NCBI GenBank assembly: GCA_965279115.1
Contig: OZ257137.1
Span: 682,001-746,000, forward strand
Source: JAEUOS01 sp965279115
GTDB lineage: Bacteria; Pseudomonadota; Gammaproteobacteria; Burkholderiales; JAEUOS01
DNA: 64,000 nucleotides
Reading direction: 5' to 3'
Shown: one piece after another, positions 41,965 to 50,981 of the stretch
Layout of the letters: each line of letters begins with the position of its first letter
Numbering within the stretch: position 1 is the first letter of the stretch
Made by a program: the position numbers and the translations under genes
Notes under the pieces: model-generated
The model's database searches: none
Told to the model about the DNA's origin: nothing
What the model saw: the letters and a program-made list of their open reading frames with translations, nothing else

Positions 41965-43743
41965 TCAGGTTCCAAGAACTCCGTCCAGCGCTGCCGCCAG
42001 CGCCAGGACGGGATCAGCCGGCATGTCCACCACCCGCCACGCCACGTGGGCATCCGGCCGCACCAGCACCGCCCCGCCTTCGTTGACCTGACGCAGGCGC
42101 GCCCAGGAGCCTTCCGCATCGCGCAGACCGGCCGCCTTCGCCCCCTGCTCGCCGATGACCGCGACGTCGATGCGCACACCTGCCTTGGCGGCTGCGGCCT
42201 GCGCGGCGGCACGCCATTCAGGACGCGCGCAGAACAGCGTAAACCCGCCCGGCCGCACCAGGTCATGCGTACCCAGGCCCTGGCCGTCGCGCTCGACGAA
42301 AGCGTGCGGCAGCCGGCTGCCGGGGCGTGTGATGGGGTGGTAGATGCCGGCCATCGGGTCGCGCGGCGGGGCTTCGGTGCCGTCCGGCACCAACGCGCCG
42401 CTCTCGTAGCGGTAGCCGATTTCCATGTCGTGCGCCTGCGGCCCGATGCGCTGGATGTTGAGCGCCTCGGCCAGGATCGCGCGCGCGGTGGCGCCGCCCG
42501 GAGTATCGGCATAGAGCCGCTCGAAGGCCTGCAGGTTGGCCTCCTTCTGCCCGGGCACAAGACCGATGGCCTGGTCGATCAGGCTGCGCATGCGAAAGCC
42601 ATTCAACGCCCACTCGGAGACCCGCGCGCCGACCGGCTTCCTTTCGGATTCGTAACTGTCGAGCAGCGCATCCGGCGCCTTGCCCTGCAGCACCAGCGCG
42701 AGCTTCCAGGCGAGGTTGTGGACATCACCGAAAGCAGTGTTGAGGCCCAGTGCGCTGACAGGCGGATGGCGATGCGCCGCGTCCCCGGCAAGAAACACGC
42801 TGCCAACCCGGTAGCGCCCCGCGACCACGCCTTGAACATCCCAGCGGCCGATCTTGTGAATCACCGGGTTGAAATCGGTGAGGCGCATCAGGTCGCGCAT
42901 CGCTTCGACCATTTTCGATTCTTCCATGGCGTCGGGATCGTCGGCGGGCACTTCGCGCATGAATACCCACGATTCGGAATGCCGGTCCCAGCGGGTCGGG
43001 CCGGTCTTGACCAGGCCGCCGCCCGCCCACTGCCCCTTGCCGTCCGGGTTGATGAAATAGAACAACAGGACGCCGTCGTCGTCGATCCAGCGCGACAGGT
43101 CGGCCGAGAAATAAGTGTTGACCATTTTGCGCAGCCGCCGCGGGCCTTCCATTTCCACACCCAGCGCACGGCCTATGGTCTTGCCGCCGTCGGCGGCGAT
43201 CATGTAACGGGCGCGCACCTTGTAGTCGCTGCCCTTGGCGTGGTCGCGGATGGTAGCGACCACTCCCTCGGCACCCTGCTCGAAGGAAGTCATCTCGTGG
43301 TGAAAGCGCACCGCGCCCTTCGAGCGCGTTTCGGCTTCCCTGCGCAGCAGGGGTTCCAGTTGCATCAGCGGCAGGTTGCCGGCGTGGCAGGCGCTGTCGG
43401 CCATGTAGCGCTCGCGCAGCGCGCCGCCGCCGTAGCCGTCGAGGTTGCCGATCAGGCGCCGGTCCAGCTTGCCCTCGCCGCCCAGGGAAGTGCGAAAGCT
43501 GATGCGCTCCATGTACTCGGGCGGCGTGCCCTGGCGGTAGACCTCCTCGGCCAGGCCGTGCTGGCGGAAGATTTCCATGGTGCGCTGGTTGAGGATGTGG
43601 GCGCGCGGATGGTCGGTGGTGGTGTCGTTGCGCTCCACCACCAGCGACTCGATGCCCAGGTCGGAAAGCAGGATGGACATGGCCAGGCCGCAGCCCCCGC
43701 CGCCGACGATCAATACCGGTACCTGCACGTCACCCGCTTGCAT
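41965..43743 (-). CDS. FAD-dependent aromatic monooxygenase (PheA/TfdB-MhpA type)
   Basis: Class A flavin hydroxylase of 592 residues. FAD dinucleotide motif GGGGCGLAM (14-22), the D-G motif YMIAADGGKT, and the GD motif VFLAGDAAHRHPPVSALGLNTAFGD are present, followed by a C-terminal thioredoxin-like domain typical of phenol hydroxylase relatives. Such enzymes hydroxylate phenols or hydroxylated aromatic acids with NAD(P)H. AAGGAGGAGG supports the ATG at 43743 over an earlier one at 43767. Divergent from a Bug receptor gene, suggesting the pair handle one aromatic acid. Confidence 0.88.
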   Translation of the reverse strand: MQAGDVQVPVLIVGGGGCGLAMSILLSDLGIESLVVERNDTTTDHPRAHILNQRTMEIFRQHGLAEEVYRQGTPPEYMERISFRTSLGGEGKLDRRLIGNLDGYGGGALRERYMADSACHAGNLPLMQLEPLLRREAETRSKGAVRFHHEMTSFEQGAEGVVATIRDHAKGSDYKVRARYMIAADGGKTIGRALGVEMEGPRRLRKMVNTYFSADLSRWIDDDGVLLFYFINPDGKGQWAGGGLVKTGPTRWDRHSESWVFMREVPADDPDAMEESKMVEAMRDLMRLTDFNPVIHKIGRWDVQGVVAGRYRVGSVFLAGDAAHRHPPVSALGLNTAFGDVHNLAWKLALVLQGKAPDALLDSYESERKPVGARVSEWALNGFRMRSLIDQAIGLVPGQKEANLQAFERLYADTPGGATARAILAEALNIQRIGPQAHDMEIGYRYESGALVPDGTEAPPRDPMAGIYHPITRPGSRLPHAFVERDGQGLGTHDLVRPGGFTLFCARPEWRAAAQAAAAKAGVRIDVAVIGEQGAKAAGLRDAEGSWARLRQVNEGGAVLVRPDAHVAWRVVDMPADPVLALAAALDGVLGT

Positions 43744-43983
43744 GAAGCCTCCTCCTTGTTTTGGCATTGCGCAACGCTCGTGGTGCGGAATGCGCGAGGG
43801 TCGAAAAGTAGCACGCGAAATCGCCGCCCCTGGCAGGCGGCCACCTGTGTTTCACCTTGTGGAATTTCGGCGGCCCGCCACCGCTGCCCGGCGGGAAACC
43901 CAATACACTCGCGAAAAGCCGCAAAAGCCGGCGGGGATCGCGCCATCCCGCACATCCAAACCCGAGATCCAGAGGAGCAGGCA

Positions 43984-44958
43984 ATGAGAGTGTTCACGCG
44001 TAGGTTCGTATCGGCCTTGTGCGGCGTGCTGCTGGCGGCCGCCAGCGGTACCGGGTTCGCGCAGGCCTTCCCCAACAAACCGATCCGGGTGATCATCGCC
44101 TCCGCCCCCGGGGCACCGCACGACATCATCGTGCGCCTGATGGCCGACAAGCTCGGCGCGGCCCTGAAGCAGCCGCTGGTGATCGAGAACCGCGCCGGCG
44201 CCGGCGGCAACATCGCCGCCGAGTTCGTCGCCAAGTCGCCCGCCGACGGCTACACCCTGCTCGCCACCATCGATACGGTGGTGACAGTGAATCCGCACAT
44301 ATTCAAGAAGCTGGCTTTCCGGCCGGAGTCCGACCTGGTGCCGGTGATCTACATGGCCGACACGGCGCAAACGCTGGTGTGCAACCCTTCGGTGCCGGCG
44401 AAAAACCTCACCGAGTTCATCGCCCATGCGCGTGCCAACCCGATCAATTATGCATCCGGCGGGCCCGGCGTTCCCGGGCACATCGCGATGGAACTGTTCA
44501 TCGCCGCCACCGGCCTGAAAATGACCCACGTGCCCTACAAGGGCCCGGCACCGGCCATGCAGGACGTCCTGGCCGGCCAGGTACCCTGCGGCTTTCTCGC
44601 CACCCCGGTGGTCACCCCGCACATCAAGACCGGCAAGCTGACCGGGCTGGCGGTGAGCAAGAGCAGGCGCTCGGCCATCGCGCCGGAAATTCCCACGACG
44701 GCCGAATCCGGCCTGCCGGGTTACGAAGCCCAATTCGGCGAGATGATCCTCGCGCCGCGCGGCGTGCCCGAGCCGATATTGCGCCAGCTTGCCGAGGAGA
44801 TGGGCAAGGTGCTGGCCCTGCCGGAAATTCGCGAGCGCATGATGGCTTCGGACCTGGAGTACATCCCGGGCACGCCCGCCACTGCAGCGGCGCGCCTGAC
44901 GCGCGAATCCGCCAAGTGGAAGGAAGTGGTCGAGCGTATCAAGCTGGTGGTCGACTGA
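43984..44958 (+). CDS. Bug-family tripartite tricarboxylate transporter receptor
   Basis: Periplasmic receptor of 324 residues with signal peptide 1-26 (GFAQA), opening FPNKPIRVIIASAPGAPHDIIV, IENRAGAGGNIA, SPADGYTLL and THVPYKGPAPAMQDVLAGQ. GAGGAG lies upstream. Its 3' end overlaps the convergent IclR gene by 20 bases. Context: FAD monooxygenase on one side, IclR regulator and sulfatase on the other. Confidence 0.9.
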   Translation: MRVFTRRFVSALCGVLLAAASGTGFAQAFPNKPIRVIIASAPGAPHDIIVRLMADKLGAALKQPLVIENRAGAGGNIAAEFVAKSPADGYTLLATIDTVVTVNPHIFKKLAFRPESDLVPVIYMADTAQTLVCNPSVPAKNLTEFIAHARANPINYASGGPGVPGHIAMELFIAATGLKMTHVPYKGPAPAMQDVLAGQVPCGFLATPVVTPHIKTGKLTGLAVSKSRRSAIAPEIPTTAESGLPGYEAQFGEMILAPRGVPEPILRQLAEEMGKVLALPEIRERMMASDLEYIPGTPATAAARLTRESAKWKEVVERIKLVVD

Positions 44959-45766
44959 CCCGCCTGGCGGGTGCGACCTGTGCACCCGCATCGGCGGCAA
45001 TCGCCGCGGCGGTGCGCTGCAGTTCCGCGAGGTAGCGCCTGGCCACCTGCGCCTCGGTCTGCAGTCGGCGCGGCCATACGAGATTGATGCACGCCAGCAC
45101 CGCCGTGCCGGACATCACCGGCACGGCGATGGCGGCGAGTTTGTCGTCCTCCTCGTCGGCCAGCCAGCCCAGCCCGCCAAAGGCGGTGTCGCGCACCGCA
45201 TAGCCGCGCGCGCGGGTTTCGGTGATGACCCGCTTCATGCGCGCTTCGTCGATGGCCGCGCAGCCCGGGTAGCGCGCCGGATGGGCGCGCATGTGTTCGA
45301 TGAGGCGCATGCGCTCGGCTTCGGGACAGAACGCCAGGTAGGCACGCCCGACCGCCGAGACCGCCATGTCGATGCGAAAGCCCACGCCGTCGCGATGCAT
45401 GGCCAGCGAACTGACACGCCGCGACGATTCGATCAGGCGCATGTAGTAACCACACCGCACGCCGATGTCCGAAGGCCACACCACATTGCGCCGTAGGGCA
45501 ACCAGGTGCGGGGCGGCGGCGTCCGCCAGGTCGAGCAGCTTCTGGTCGGCGCGTGCGGGGCTCAGGAAGGACACGCGGCTGTGGTAACCGCCATCGGCCA
45601 TGGCGCGCCGCACCATGCGCTCGCCATCCAGCGTCGCCAGGATCCTCAGCAACGTGGGCTTGGGCATGCCGGTGTCGGCATGCAGTTCCGCCAGCGTGCT
45701 GCCGGGCCGCCGCTCGAGTGAGCGCAGCACCTCCGCCGCGCGTTGCAATACACGAATCGCCTTCAC
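44939..45766 (-). CDS. IclR-family transcriptional regulator
   Basis: Regulator of 275 residues: N-terminal winged HTH (about 1-65, with TLAELHADTGMPKPTLLRILATL) and the C-terminal effector-binding domain with RMRLIEHMRAHP, TRARGYAVRD and IAVPVMSGTAVLACINLVWP. IclR proteins sense small acids and control catabolic genes. GGGAGG ahead of GTG decides the start at 45766. It is divergent from a sulfatase gene and a perfect dyad lies 16 bases upstream of its start, so control of itself and the sulfatase is likely. Confidence 0.9.
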   Translation of the reverse strand: MKAIRVLQRAAEVLRSLERRPGSTLAELHADTGMPKPTLLRILATLDGERMVRRAMADGGYHSRVSFLSPARADQKLLDLADAAAPHLVALRRNVVWPSDIGVRCGYYMRLIESSRRVSSLAMHRDGVGFRIDMAVSAVGRAYLAFCPEAERMRLIEHMRAHPARYPGCAAIDEARMKRVITETRARGYAVRDTAFGGLGWLADEEDDKLAAIAVPVMSGTAVLACINLVWPRRLQTEAQVARRYLAELQRTAAAIAADAGAQVAPARRVSRPPA

Positions 45767-45781
45767 ACCAGCCTCCCGCAG

Positions 45782-45798
45782 GTTCCACACCGTGGAAC
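45782..45798. promoter_or_regulatory. Candidate IclR operator between iclR-type gene and sulfatase
   Basis: GTTCCAC-ACC-GTGGAAC, seven-base perfect arms around three bases. It sits between the divergent IclR-type regulator and sulfatase genes, 16 bases before the regulator start and 78 before the sulfatase start. The TTCC...GGAA pattern is of the kind bound by IclR proteins. Confidence 0.55.
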
Positions 45799-45875
45799 AC
45801 AATCTTCGCCGATTTGAGGGTTCTGCGGTCCAGCGGCCATAATCCACGCTCCGAGACTTTCGCTTCCCGACGACC

Positions 45876-47453
45876 ATGGCCAAAGTACGCAACATCCTGT
45901 TCATCATGTGCGACCAGCTTCGCGCGGACCACCTTTCCTGCTACGGCCACAAGACCCTGGCCACGCCGCACATCGACGCGCTGGCCGCGCGCGGTACGCG
46001 CTTCACCCGCGCCTATGTGCAGGCGCCGGTGTGCGGGCCTTCGAGGATGTCGTACTACACCGGCCGCTACACGCTTTCGCACGGGGCCACCTGGAACTTC
46101 GTGCCGCTGCCGGTGGGCGAGCGCACCCTGGGCGACTACCTGCGCCCGGCCGACGTGCGCACCGCGGTAATCGGCAAGACCCACCATGAACCGGACGTGG
46201 AGGGCATGAAGTGGCTGGGCCTGTCACCCACCGAAGGCACGGGCAAGCTGGTGGCCACCGGCGGCTTCGAGGAGTATTGGCGCGACGACGGCATCCACCC
46301 CGACCACAACACGCCCAAAGACCTGGTCTACAACGAATACCTGCGCGCCAACGGCTTTGCCGGCGCCAACCCCTGGCACGAGTGGGCCAACGCCGGCACG
46401 GACGAGCATGGCGAGCTCGCCAGCGGCTGGCTGTTGCGCCACTCGCGCCGCGCGACCCGGCTGCCCGAGCAGTTTTCGGAAACCGCCTACACCACCAACC
46501 GGGCGATGGAATTCATCACCGAGCAGGGCGACAAACCCTGGTGCCTGCACCTCTCCTACATCAAGCCGCACTGGCCCTACATCGCCCCTGCGCCCTACAA
46601 CGACATGTACGGCCCGGAAGACTGCCAGGCCCCGGTGCGCTCGGAAGAGGAACGCGGCGATTCCGCCAACCCGATCTTCCGTGGCTTCCAGGAACACCCG
46701 GAGTGCGTGTCGTTTTCAAAGGATGAAGTGCGCAACACCGTGCTGCCCGCCTACATGGGCCTGGTAAAGCAGATCGACGACCACATCGGCCGCCTGACCG
46801 CCTTTCTCGAAAAAGCCGGCCGGCTCGAGGACACCCTGATCGTGTTTTCCGCTGACCACGGCGACTATATGGGCGACCACTGGCAGGGCGAAAAGGAATT
46901 CATGTACGAGCAGGGCGTGCGCATCCCCTTCATCATCGCCGACCCGTCGGCAGAAGCCGTGCGCGGCGCGGTGTGCGATGAACTGGTCGAAGCCATCGAC
47001 CTGGTGCCCACCTTTCTTGACGTGCTCGGCCGCGAGATCCCCTTCCACATCCTCGAAGGCCAATCCCTACTGCCGTTACTGCACGGCAGCAAGGCCGCCG
47101 TCCGCGACGCCGCCTTCGCCGAACTGGACTACGCCATCTACCCCACCGCCCGCAAGCTGGGCATGAAGGCACGCGAGGCCCGCATGGTGATGGCTTGCAC
47201 CAAGCGCTGGAAGCTGGTGCACTTTGGCACCGCGTTCCCGCCGCAGTTGTTCGACCTGGAGAACGACCCGCTGGAACTGCATGATCGCGGACGTGATCCC
47301 GGCGTGACCTACGCCGGCGCGCGCGAGGACCTTTACCGGCTGATGTTCGACTGGATGCGCGCGCGGCGCAACCGGATCGGTATGACCGATGCGGCGGTGG
47401 ATCGCAGGCCTAGCCCGGCGGCGGCGGGTGGGGTGAAGATCGGGGTCTGGTAA
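45876..47453 (+). CDS. Sulfatase family protein (alkaline phosphatase superfamily)
   Basis: Type I sulfatase-fold hydrolase of 525 residues. Cys53 in VCGPSRMSYYTGR is the C-X-P-S-R formylglycine site; metal ligands are in MCDQLRAD and FSADHGDYMGDHW; the catalytic K-X-H is in IGKTHH. Shape and length fit the choline-sulfatase / phosphonate monoester hydrolase branch, so a phospho- or phosphonate ester is an alternative substrate. No signal peptide, therefore cytoplasmic. It is controlled probably by the divergent IclR gene. No maturation enzyme (FGE) is in the window. Confidence 0.87.
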   Translation: MAKVRNILFIMCDQLRADHLSCYGHKTLATPHIDALAARGTRFTRAYVQAPVCGPSRMSYYTGRYTLSHGATWNFVPLPVGERTLGDYLRPADVRTAVIGKTHHEPDVEGMKWLGLSPTEGTGKLVATGGFEEYWRDDGIHPDHNTPKDLVYNEYLRANGFAGANPWHEWANAGTDEHGELASGWLLRHSRRATRLPEQFSETAYTTNRAMEFITEQGDKPWCLHLSYIKPHWPYIAPAPYNDMYGPEDCQAPVRSEEERGDSANPIFRGFQEHPECVSFSKDEVRNTVLPAYMGLVKQIDDHIGRLTAFLEKAGRLEDTLIVFSADHGDYMGDHWQGEKEFMYEQGVRIPFIIADPSAEAVRGAVCDELVEAIDLVPTFLDVLGREIPFHILEGQSLLPLLHGSKAAVRDAAFAELDYAIYPTARKLGMKAREARMVMACTKRWKLVHFGTAFPPQLFDLENDPLELHDRGRDPGVTYAGAREDLYRLMFDWMRARRNRIGMTDAAVDRRPSPAAAGGVKIGVW

Positions 47454-47549
47454 AGCGCTTATTGCTTAGCCGACGAAGACTTAGGCCAAGCCCAAAGCAG
47501 CTGTTCAGGAATTCACGCTACCGGCCAAAACCGGCCCGACGCGGACTTA

Positions 47550-48536
47550 CTATTCGATTACCTCTTCGGCGCGGAGCCGAAGTTCCTGAGGCAACGCAAT
47601 GCCGAGCACCTTTGCGGTTGTGCTGTTGACAACAAGTTCGATCTTGGTTGGCTGTTCGATCGGTAGATCGGCGGGCTTCGCGCCCTTTAGCAATTTGTCG
47701 ATATAAGCTGGGGCACGATAGTAATGTTCGGCGTTGTTCTGCCCATAGCTCATGAATCCACCAGCGACAACATGCTCACGGGTCCAGAACATAGTCGGTA
47801 TTCGATTCTCGTTTGCTAGCCGGGCAATTTCCCGAGAATGGGTCGAATAAAACGCATCAGGCGACAGGATCAGCGCATCAATACGCTCTTTCGCCAACTG
47901 ACGCATGACCCCTTCGATCTGACCTAGATCACCAGCTTGGACCCTTGAATACACTATCCCCAATGTTCCCGCCGCCGCTTCGACGCGCTTGGCATACACC
48001 AGGTTGGCGCCCGGACCATTGTTGACGAGGACGGCAACTGACTTCATCTTCGGTAACGCAGTTCGAAGGTACTCAAGGTGTTTGTTGCCGACTTCCACCG
48101 AGATGTTGGTCAAGCCGGTCACATTCCCGTTTGGGCGACCGAGACTGTTTACAAAACCATAACTGGCTGCATCTCCCACCGCAACCATGACAATCGGAAT
48201 CGTCTTAGTTGCCTGCCTTGCCGCGACCGCCGCGAATCCAGTCACCGCCACGATCACGTCAACGTTGGCCCGCACAAGTTCCTCGGCGTATCCCGCAAAT
48301 CGCTCGGCTCTCCCATCGGCAAAGCGCCATTCAATAGCGATATTCTTGCCATCCACGTAGCCCAACTCGTTTAGCCCTTGGAGAAAGCGACCGTAATTGC
48401 CGTTTGACAAAGAACTCGGTCGCGCCGTGCTGGCAAGAAACCCGATGCGGGGTCGACGGGCAGGTTGCTGAGCCATTGCCTCAAGCGACATGACACTCAG
48501 CGCCGCAAAAGATAAAACAACCTCACGCCTATTCAT
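47550..48536 (-). CDS. ABC transporter substrate-binding protein (TrpX/ABC_sub_bind type)
   Basis: Periplasmic-binding-fold protein of 328 residues. A possible twin-arginine or Sec signal spans 1-24 (MNRREVVLSFAAL, cleavage near AMAQQ), followed by RRPRIGFLAS, LGYVDGKNIAIEWRFADG and DVIVAVTGFAAVAARQATKTIPIV, typical of this family. AAGGGA supports the ATG at 48536. It has no permease or ATPase partner. Base composition is clearly lower in G+C (about half) than the flanks, suggesting a different history. Confidence 0.8.
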   Translation of the reverse strand: MNRREVVLSFAALSVMSLEAMAQQPARRPRIGFLASTARPSSLSNGNYGRFLQGLNELGYVDGKNIAIEWRFADGRAERFAGYAEELVRANVDVIVAVTGFAAVAARQATKTIPIVMVAVGDAASYGFVNSLGRPNGNVTGLTNISVEVGNKHLEYLRTALPKMKSVAVLVNNGPGANLVYAKRVEAAAGTLGIVYSRVQAGDLGQIEGVMRQLAKERIDALILSPDAFYSTHSREIARLANENRIPTMFWTREHVVAGGFMSYGQNNAEHYYRAPAYIDKLLKGAKPADLPIEQPTKIELVVNSTTAKVLGIALPQELRLRAEEVIE

Positions 48537-48933
48537 CCGATTCCCTTCGGTCTGAACAACGCACAACTGGCGCCAAATTTTTGAGTACGGCGCTTCAGCC
48601 GAGAAAATAGTCTACAACGGGACAGCCAGCGATCGATGTAAGCGTGTGGGTGGTCGCTTCGGGTTGATTTTGTACTATCAATAGCCGCGATAGGGCTGCC
48701 CTGGCGCAGTCCGCCCGGAACGGCTCATCGCCATTCGCAACCGGCCAAGAATGGCCGCTCACTGTCACGCTTTAGTAGGACGATTGATCTTCAACCCACA
48801 TCAGCATGCCGCTAACGCCTCACCGGTCTGCTGTCCTACGAATTCCCATGCATACTGAGTCCGCAAGCAAGGTTTCAAATCCCATCGCCTGCTTATGCGC
48901 AGAATCCAGGACGCGCCGCGGAGCTTTTCCATT
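48537..48933. other. AT-richer intergenic stretch
   Basis: About 400 bases between the divergent ABC receptor and the cysteine-cluster gene, with lower G+C than the rest of the window. I see no protein frame with recognisable similarity, no tRNA and no terminal repeats of an insertion sequence. It contains scattered short pieces such as GGCCAAGAATGGCC but nothing I can assign. Confidence 0.5.
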
Positions 48934-49245
48934 GTGAACGATATGGATGCAGGACCAGACGCACCCGATGCCATCGACCCAACCATCACCTGCGCCTCTT
49001 GCAGGGCGAATTGCTGCAGGTTGGAGGTGATCATTTTCGGGGAGGATGACGTTCCACCTGAATTTACCGAAGTGGACAAATGGGGAGGATCTGTCATGGC
49101 GCGTTTGGGCGACGGTTGGTGCGCTGCCCTCGACAGGGACACTATGCTGTGCGGAATATACGAACGTCGGCCGACCGTGTGTCGCGACTTTCAACTTGGC
49201 GGGAGTGATTGCATCACGGAACGCGCTATAGAGTGGCGGCGCTGA
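48934..49245 (+). CDS. YkgJ-family cysteine cluster protein
   Basis: Small protein of about 103 residues of the YkgJ/UPF0153 zinc- or iron-cluster family. The cysteines are arranged as CASCRANCCR at the start, then GWCAAL, MLCGIYERRPTVC and GSDC, and RLGDGWCAALDRDTMLC plus IYERRPTVCRDF are the family core. Function is unknown. I prefer the GTG at 48934 (GGAG ten bases upstream), but ATGs at 48895 and 48943 are in frame and possible. It sits at the edge of the AT-richer patch. Confidence 0.75.
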   Translation: MNDMDAGPDAPDAIDPTITCASCRANCCRLEVIIFGEDDVPPEFTEVDKWGGSVMARLGDGWCAALDRDTMLCGIYERRPTVCRDFQLGGSDCITERAIEWRR

Positions 49246-49341
49246 CATTTCTCGGTGCCACTTGAAGTGTGTGCCATCCAGCCGCCGGCGGCAATCGGGG
49301 CCGGCAAGGCCATCGAATTGCGACGGCAACCGATTCCGTAT

Positions 49342-50496
49342 TCAGCGACGCCGCAGGGCAAGATGTGCGGCCAGCGCACACAAGCTGAAGAAAAGCATCA
49401 GCAAACCAAGGTTGCGCGACCCCTGGTGTGACACCAGCCCGACGCTGTATCCCCCCAGCGCTCCCGTCAGTTGCTGCATCAGCCCCGCCAGCGCGGCGGC
49501 GGAACCGGCAAGCGCCGGAATCACGCCCACTGTTCCAGCCAGCGAAGGCGGAACCAGGAAGCCGTGGCCTATGCCCAGCAGCATGAGGGGCATGGCGAAA
49601 GCCAGCGGCGAGTCGAGCTCCAGCAGCGCCAAGCCAAGCATGAGCAACACGCCGGCCAGCGTGGCCACCTGGCCCAGGGCCATCACCCAGCGTTCGCCTT
49701 TGCTGTGAATAAGCCGACTGGTCAGGAAATTTCCGCTCATGTAGGAAAGCGGCACCAGCATGATGTACCAGCCAATCCCGTCCGGCCCCACGCCATAACT
49801 GCGCAATACGATGGGCGCGCCGGATAGAAACACATAGAACGCGGCCGTGGTGGTGCACAGGATCAGCACGTAGAGCACCAGGGTGCTTTGCCGCAGCAGG
49901 GTCGCGTAGGCTGAAAGCATGCCGGCCAGCCAGTGCCCGCAGGGCTGGCTTGCCACTGTGCCGGCCGGCAGGGCACGCCATGCCGCCACCAGCATGACCA
50001 GGGCAACCACCATCACGAGCATGAAGTTGCTCTGCCAGCCAAAACGCACATGCAGTTGCCCGCCGATCACTGCCGCGAACGGCGGCGACAACCCCATCGC
50101 CATGCCGATGTAGGCCATCACCTTGGTGCGTTGCGACCCGGTGAACCGGTCTTGCACCATGGCGCGGCCCACCACCGAGCCCGCGGCGCTCCCCGCCCCT
50201 TGCAGGACGCGCCCGGCAATCAGCACCTCAAGACTGGGGGCGAAGGCGGCAATCAGTGAGCCCGCGGCCAGCAGGGCCAGTCCGGTCAGGAGTACCCCTT
50301 TGCGGCCATAGCGGTCCGATAGCGGCCCGTATATCAGCTGGAAAACGCCAAACGCGACCACGAACCCGCTGAAGGTCAGTTGCACCTGCGCCTGGCTTGC
50401 GCCGAACAAGGCGCCCCACTCCTGCATGGAGGGCAGGCAGATCGTCATGGCGATCAGGCCGAAGGCGACCTGGGCAAGCAATAGGGCTAGGAGCAA
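49342..50496 (-). CDS. MFS multidrug exporter, Bcr/CflA type
   Basis: Twelve-helix major facilitator of 384 residues. The loop 2-3 motif GPLSDRYGRKGVLLTG and the helix-5 antiporter-type block GMAMGLSPPFAAVIGGQL identify the drug:H+ antiporter-1 Bcr/CflA group. The start is uncertain: no ATG is available before a stop further upstream, and TTG at 50496 opens the first helix. It lies 46 bases downstream of the small membrane protein gene and may share its mRNA. Confidence 0.85.
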   Translation of the reverse strand: MLLALLLAQVAFGLIAMTICLPSMQEWGALFGASQAQVQLTFSGFVVAFGVFQLIYGPLSDRYGRKGVLLTGLALLAAGSLIAAFAPSLEVLIAGRVLQGAGSAAGSVVGRAMVQDRFTGSQRTKVMAYIGMAMGLSPPFAAVIGGQLHVRFGWQSNFMLVMVVALVMLVAAWRALPAGTVASQPCGHWLAGMLSAYATLLRQSTLVLYVLILCTTTAAFYVFLSGAPIVLRSYGVGPDGIGWYIMLVPLSYMSGNFLTSRLIHSKGERWVMALGQVATLAGVLLMLGLALLELDSPLAFAMPLMLLGIGHGFLVPPSLAGTVGVIPALAGSAAALAGLMQQLTGALGGYSVGLVSHQGSRNLGLLMLFFSLCALAAHLALRRR

Positions 50497-50542
50497 AAGG
50501 GAACGCCGCCGAAATGCCTGGGATAAATGTCGGGAGAAGACT

Positions 50543-50893
50543 TCAAACCGGCTTGATACCGAAGATCACTCGTAACGCCACCGGAAACCAGATCGTCAAC
50601 AGGCCGCTCACGACCCACAGCGGCACGGTTATCAGCGGGTTGAGCTTGCTCGAGTTGAAGGCGTAGCCCATCAGGATCAACATCGCCGCTGGAACGCAGG
50701 CCACCAGCCACAGGATGGTCAGCCACTTGGCTGGAACAAGGATGCTGCGTCTGGAAACAATGCCGTAGACAAGAAACACGATCGCAACCAGTAAGAGCGG
50801 CGCGAAGAAAATCAGGGCGAAGCCGTAGCTCACGCCGGAAATCACCTCGGCATCCAATGCCTCGCTGGAAAGCAGTTTCATCAGGTCGTTCAT
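50543..50893 (-). CDS. Small membrane protein of unknown function
   Basis: Not recognised. A 116-residue protein with three hydrophobic segments (about 21-46, 57-78, 86-110) and a short polar N-terminus (MNDLMKLLSSEALDAE). GGAGG and GGAAG precede the ATG at 50893. It is upstream of the MFS exporter gene on the same strand. Confidence 0.65.
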   Translation of the reverse strand: MNDLMKLLSSEALDAEVISGVSYGFALIFFAPLLLVAIVFLVYGIVSRRSILVPAKWLTILWLVACVPAAMLILMGYAFNSSKLNPLITVPLWVVSGLLTIWFPVALRVIFGIKPV

Positions 50894-50981
50894 CTTCCTG
50901 CGCCTCCTTCAGAAGGAATGATAGCCGGCCGGCGATGATTCCCGATCCCCGGGTTTCGGCCGGCCCGGGAGGCATCAGGGC

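Noticed and set aside
44939..44958. Overlap of convergent Bug and IclR genes as a regulatory antisense element
   Set aside because: A 20-base 3' overlap is common in compact genomes, and nothing else points to regulation.
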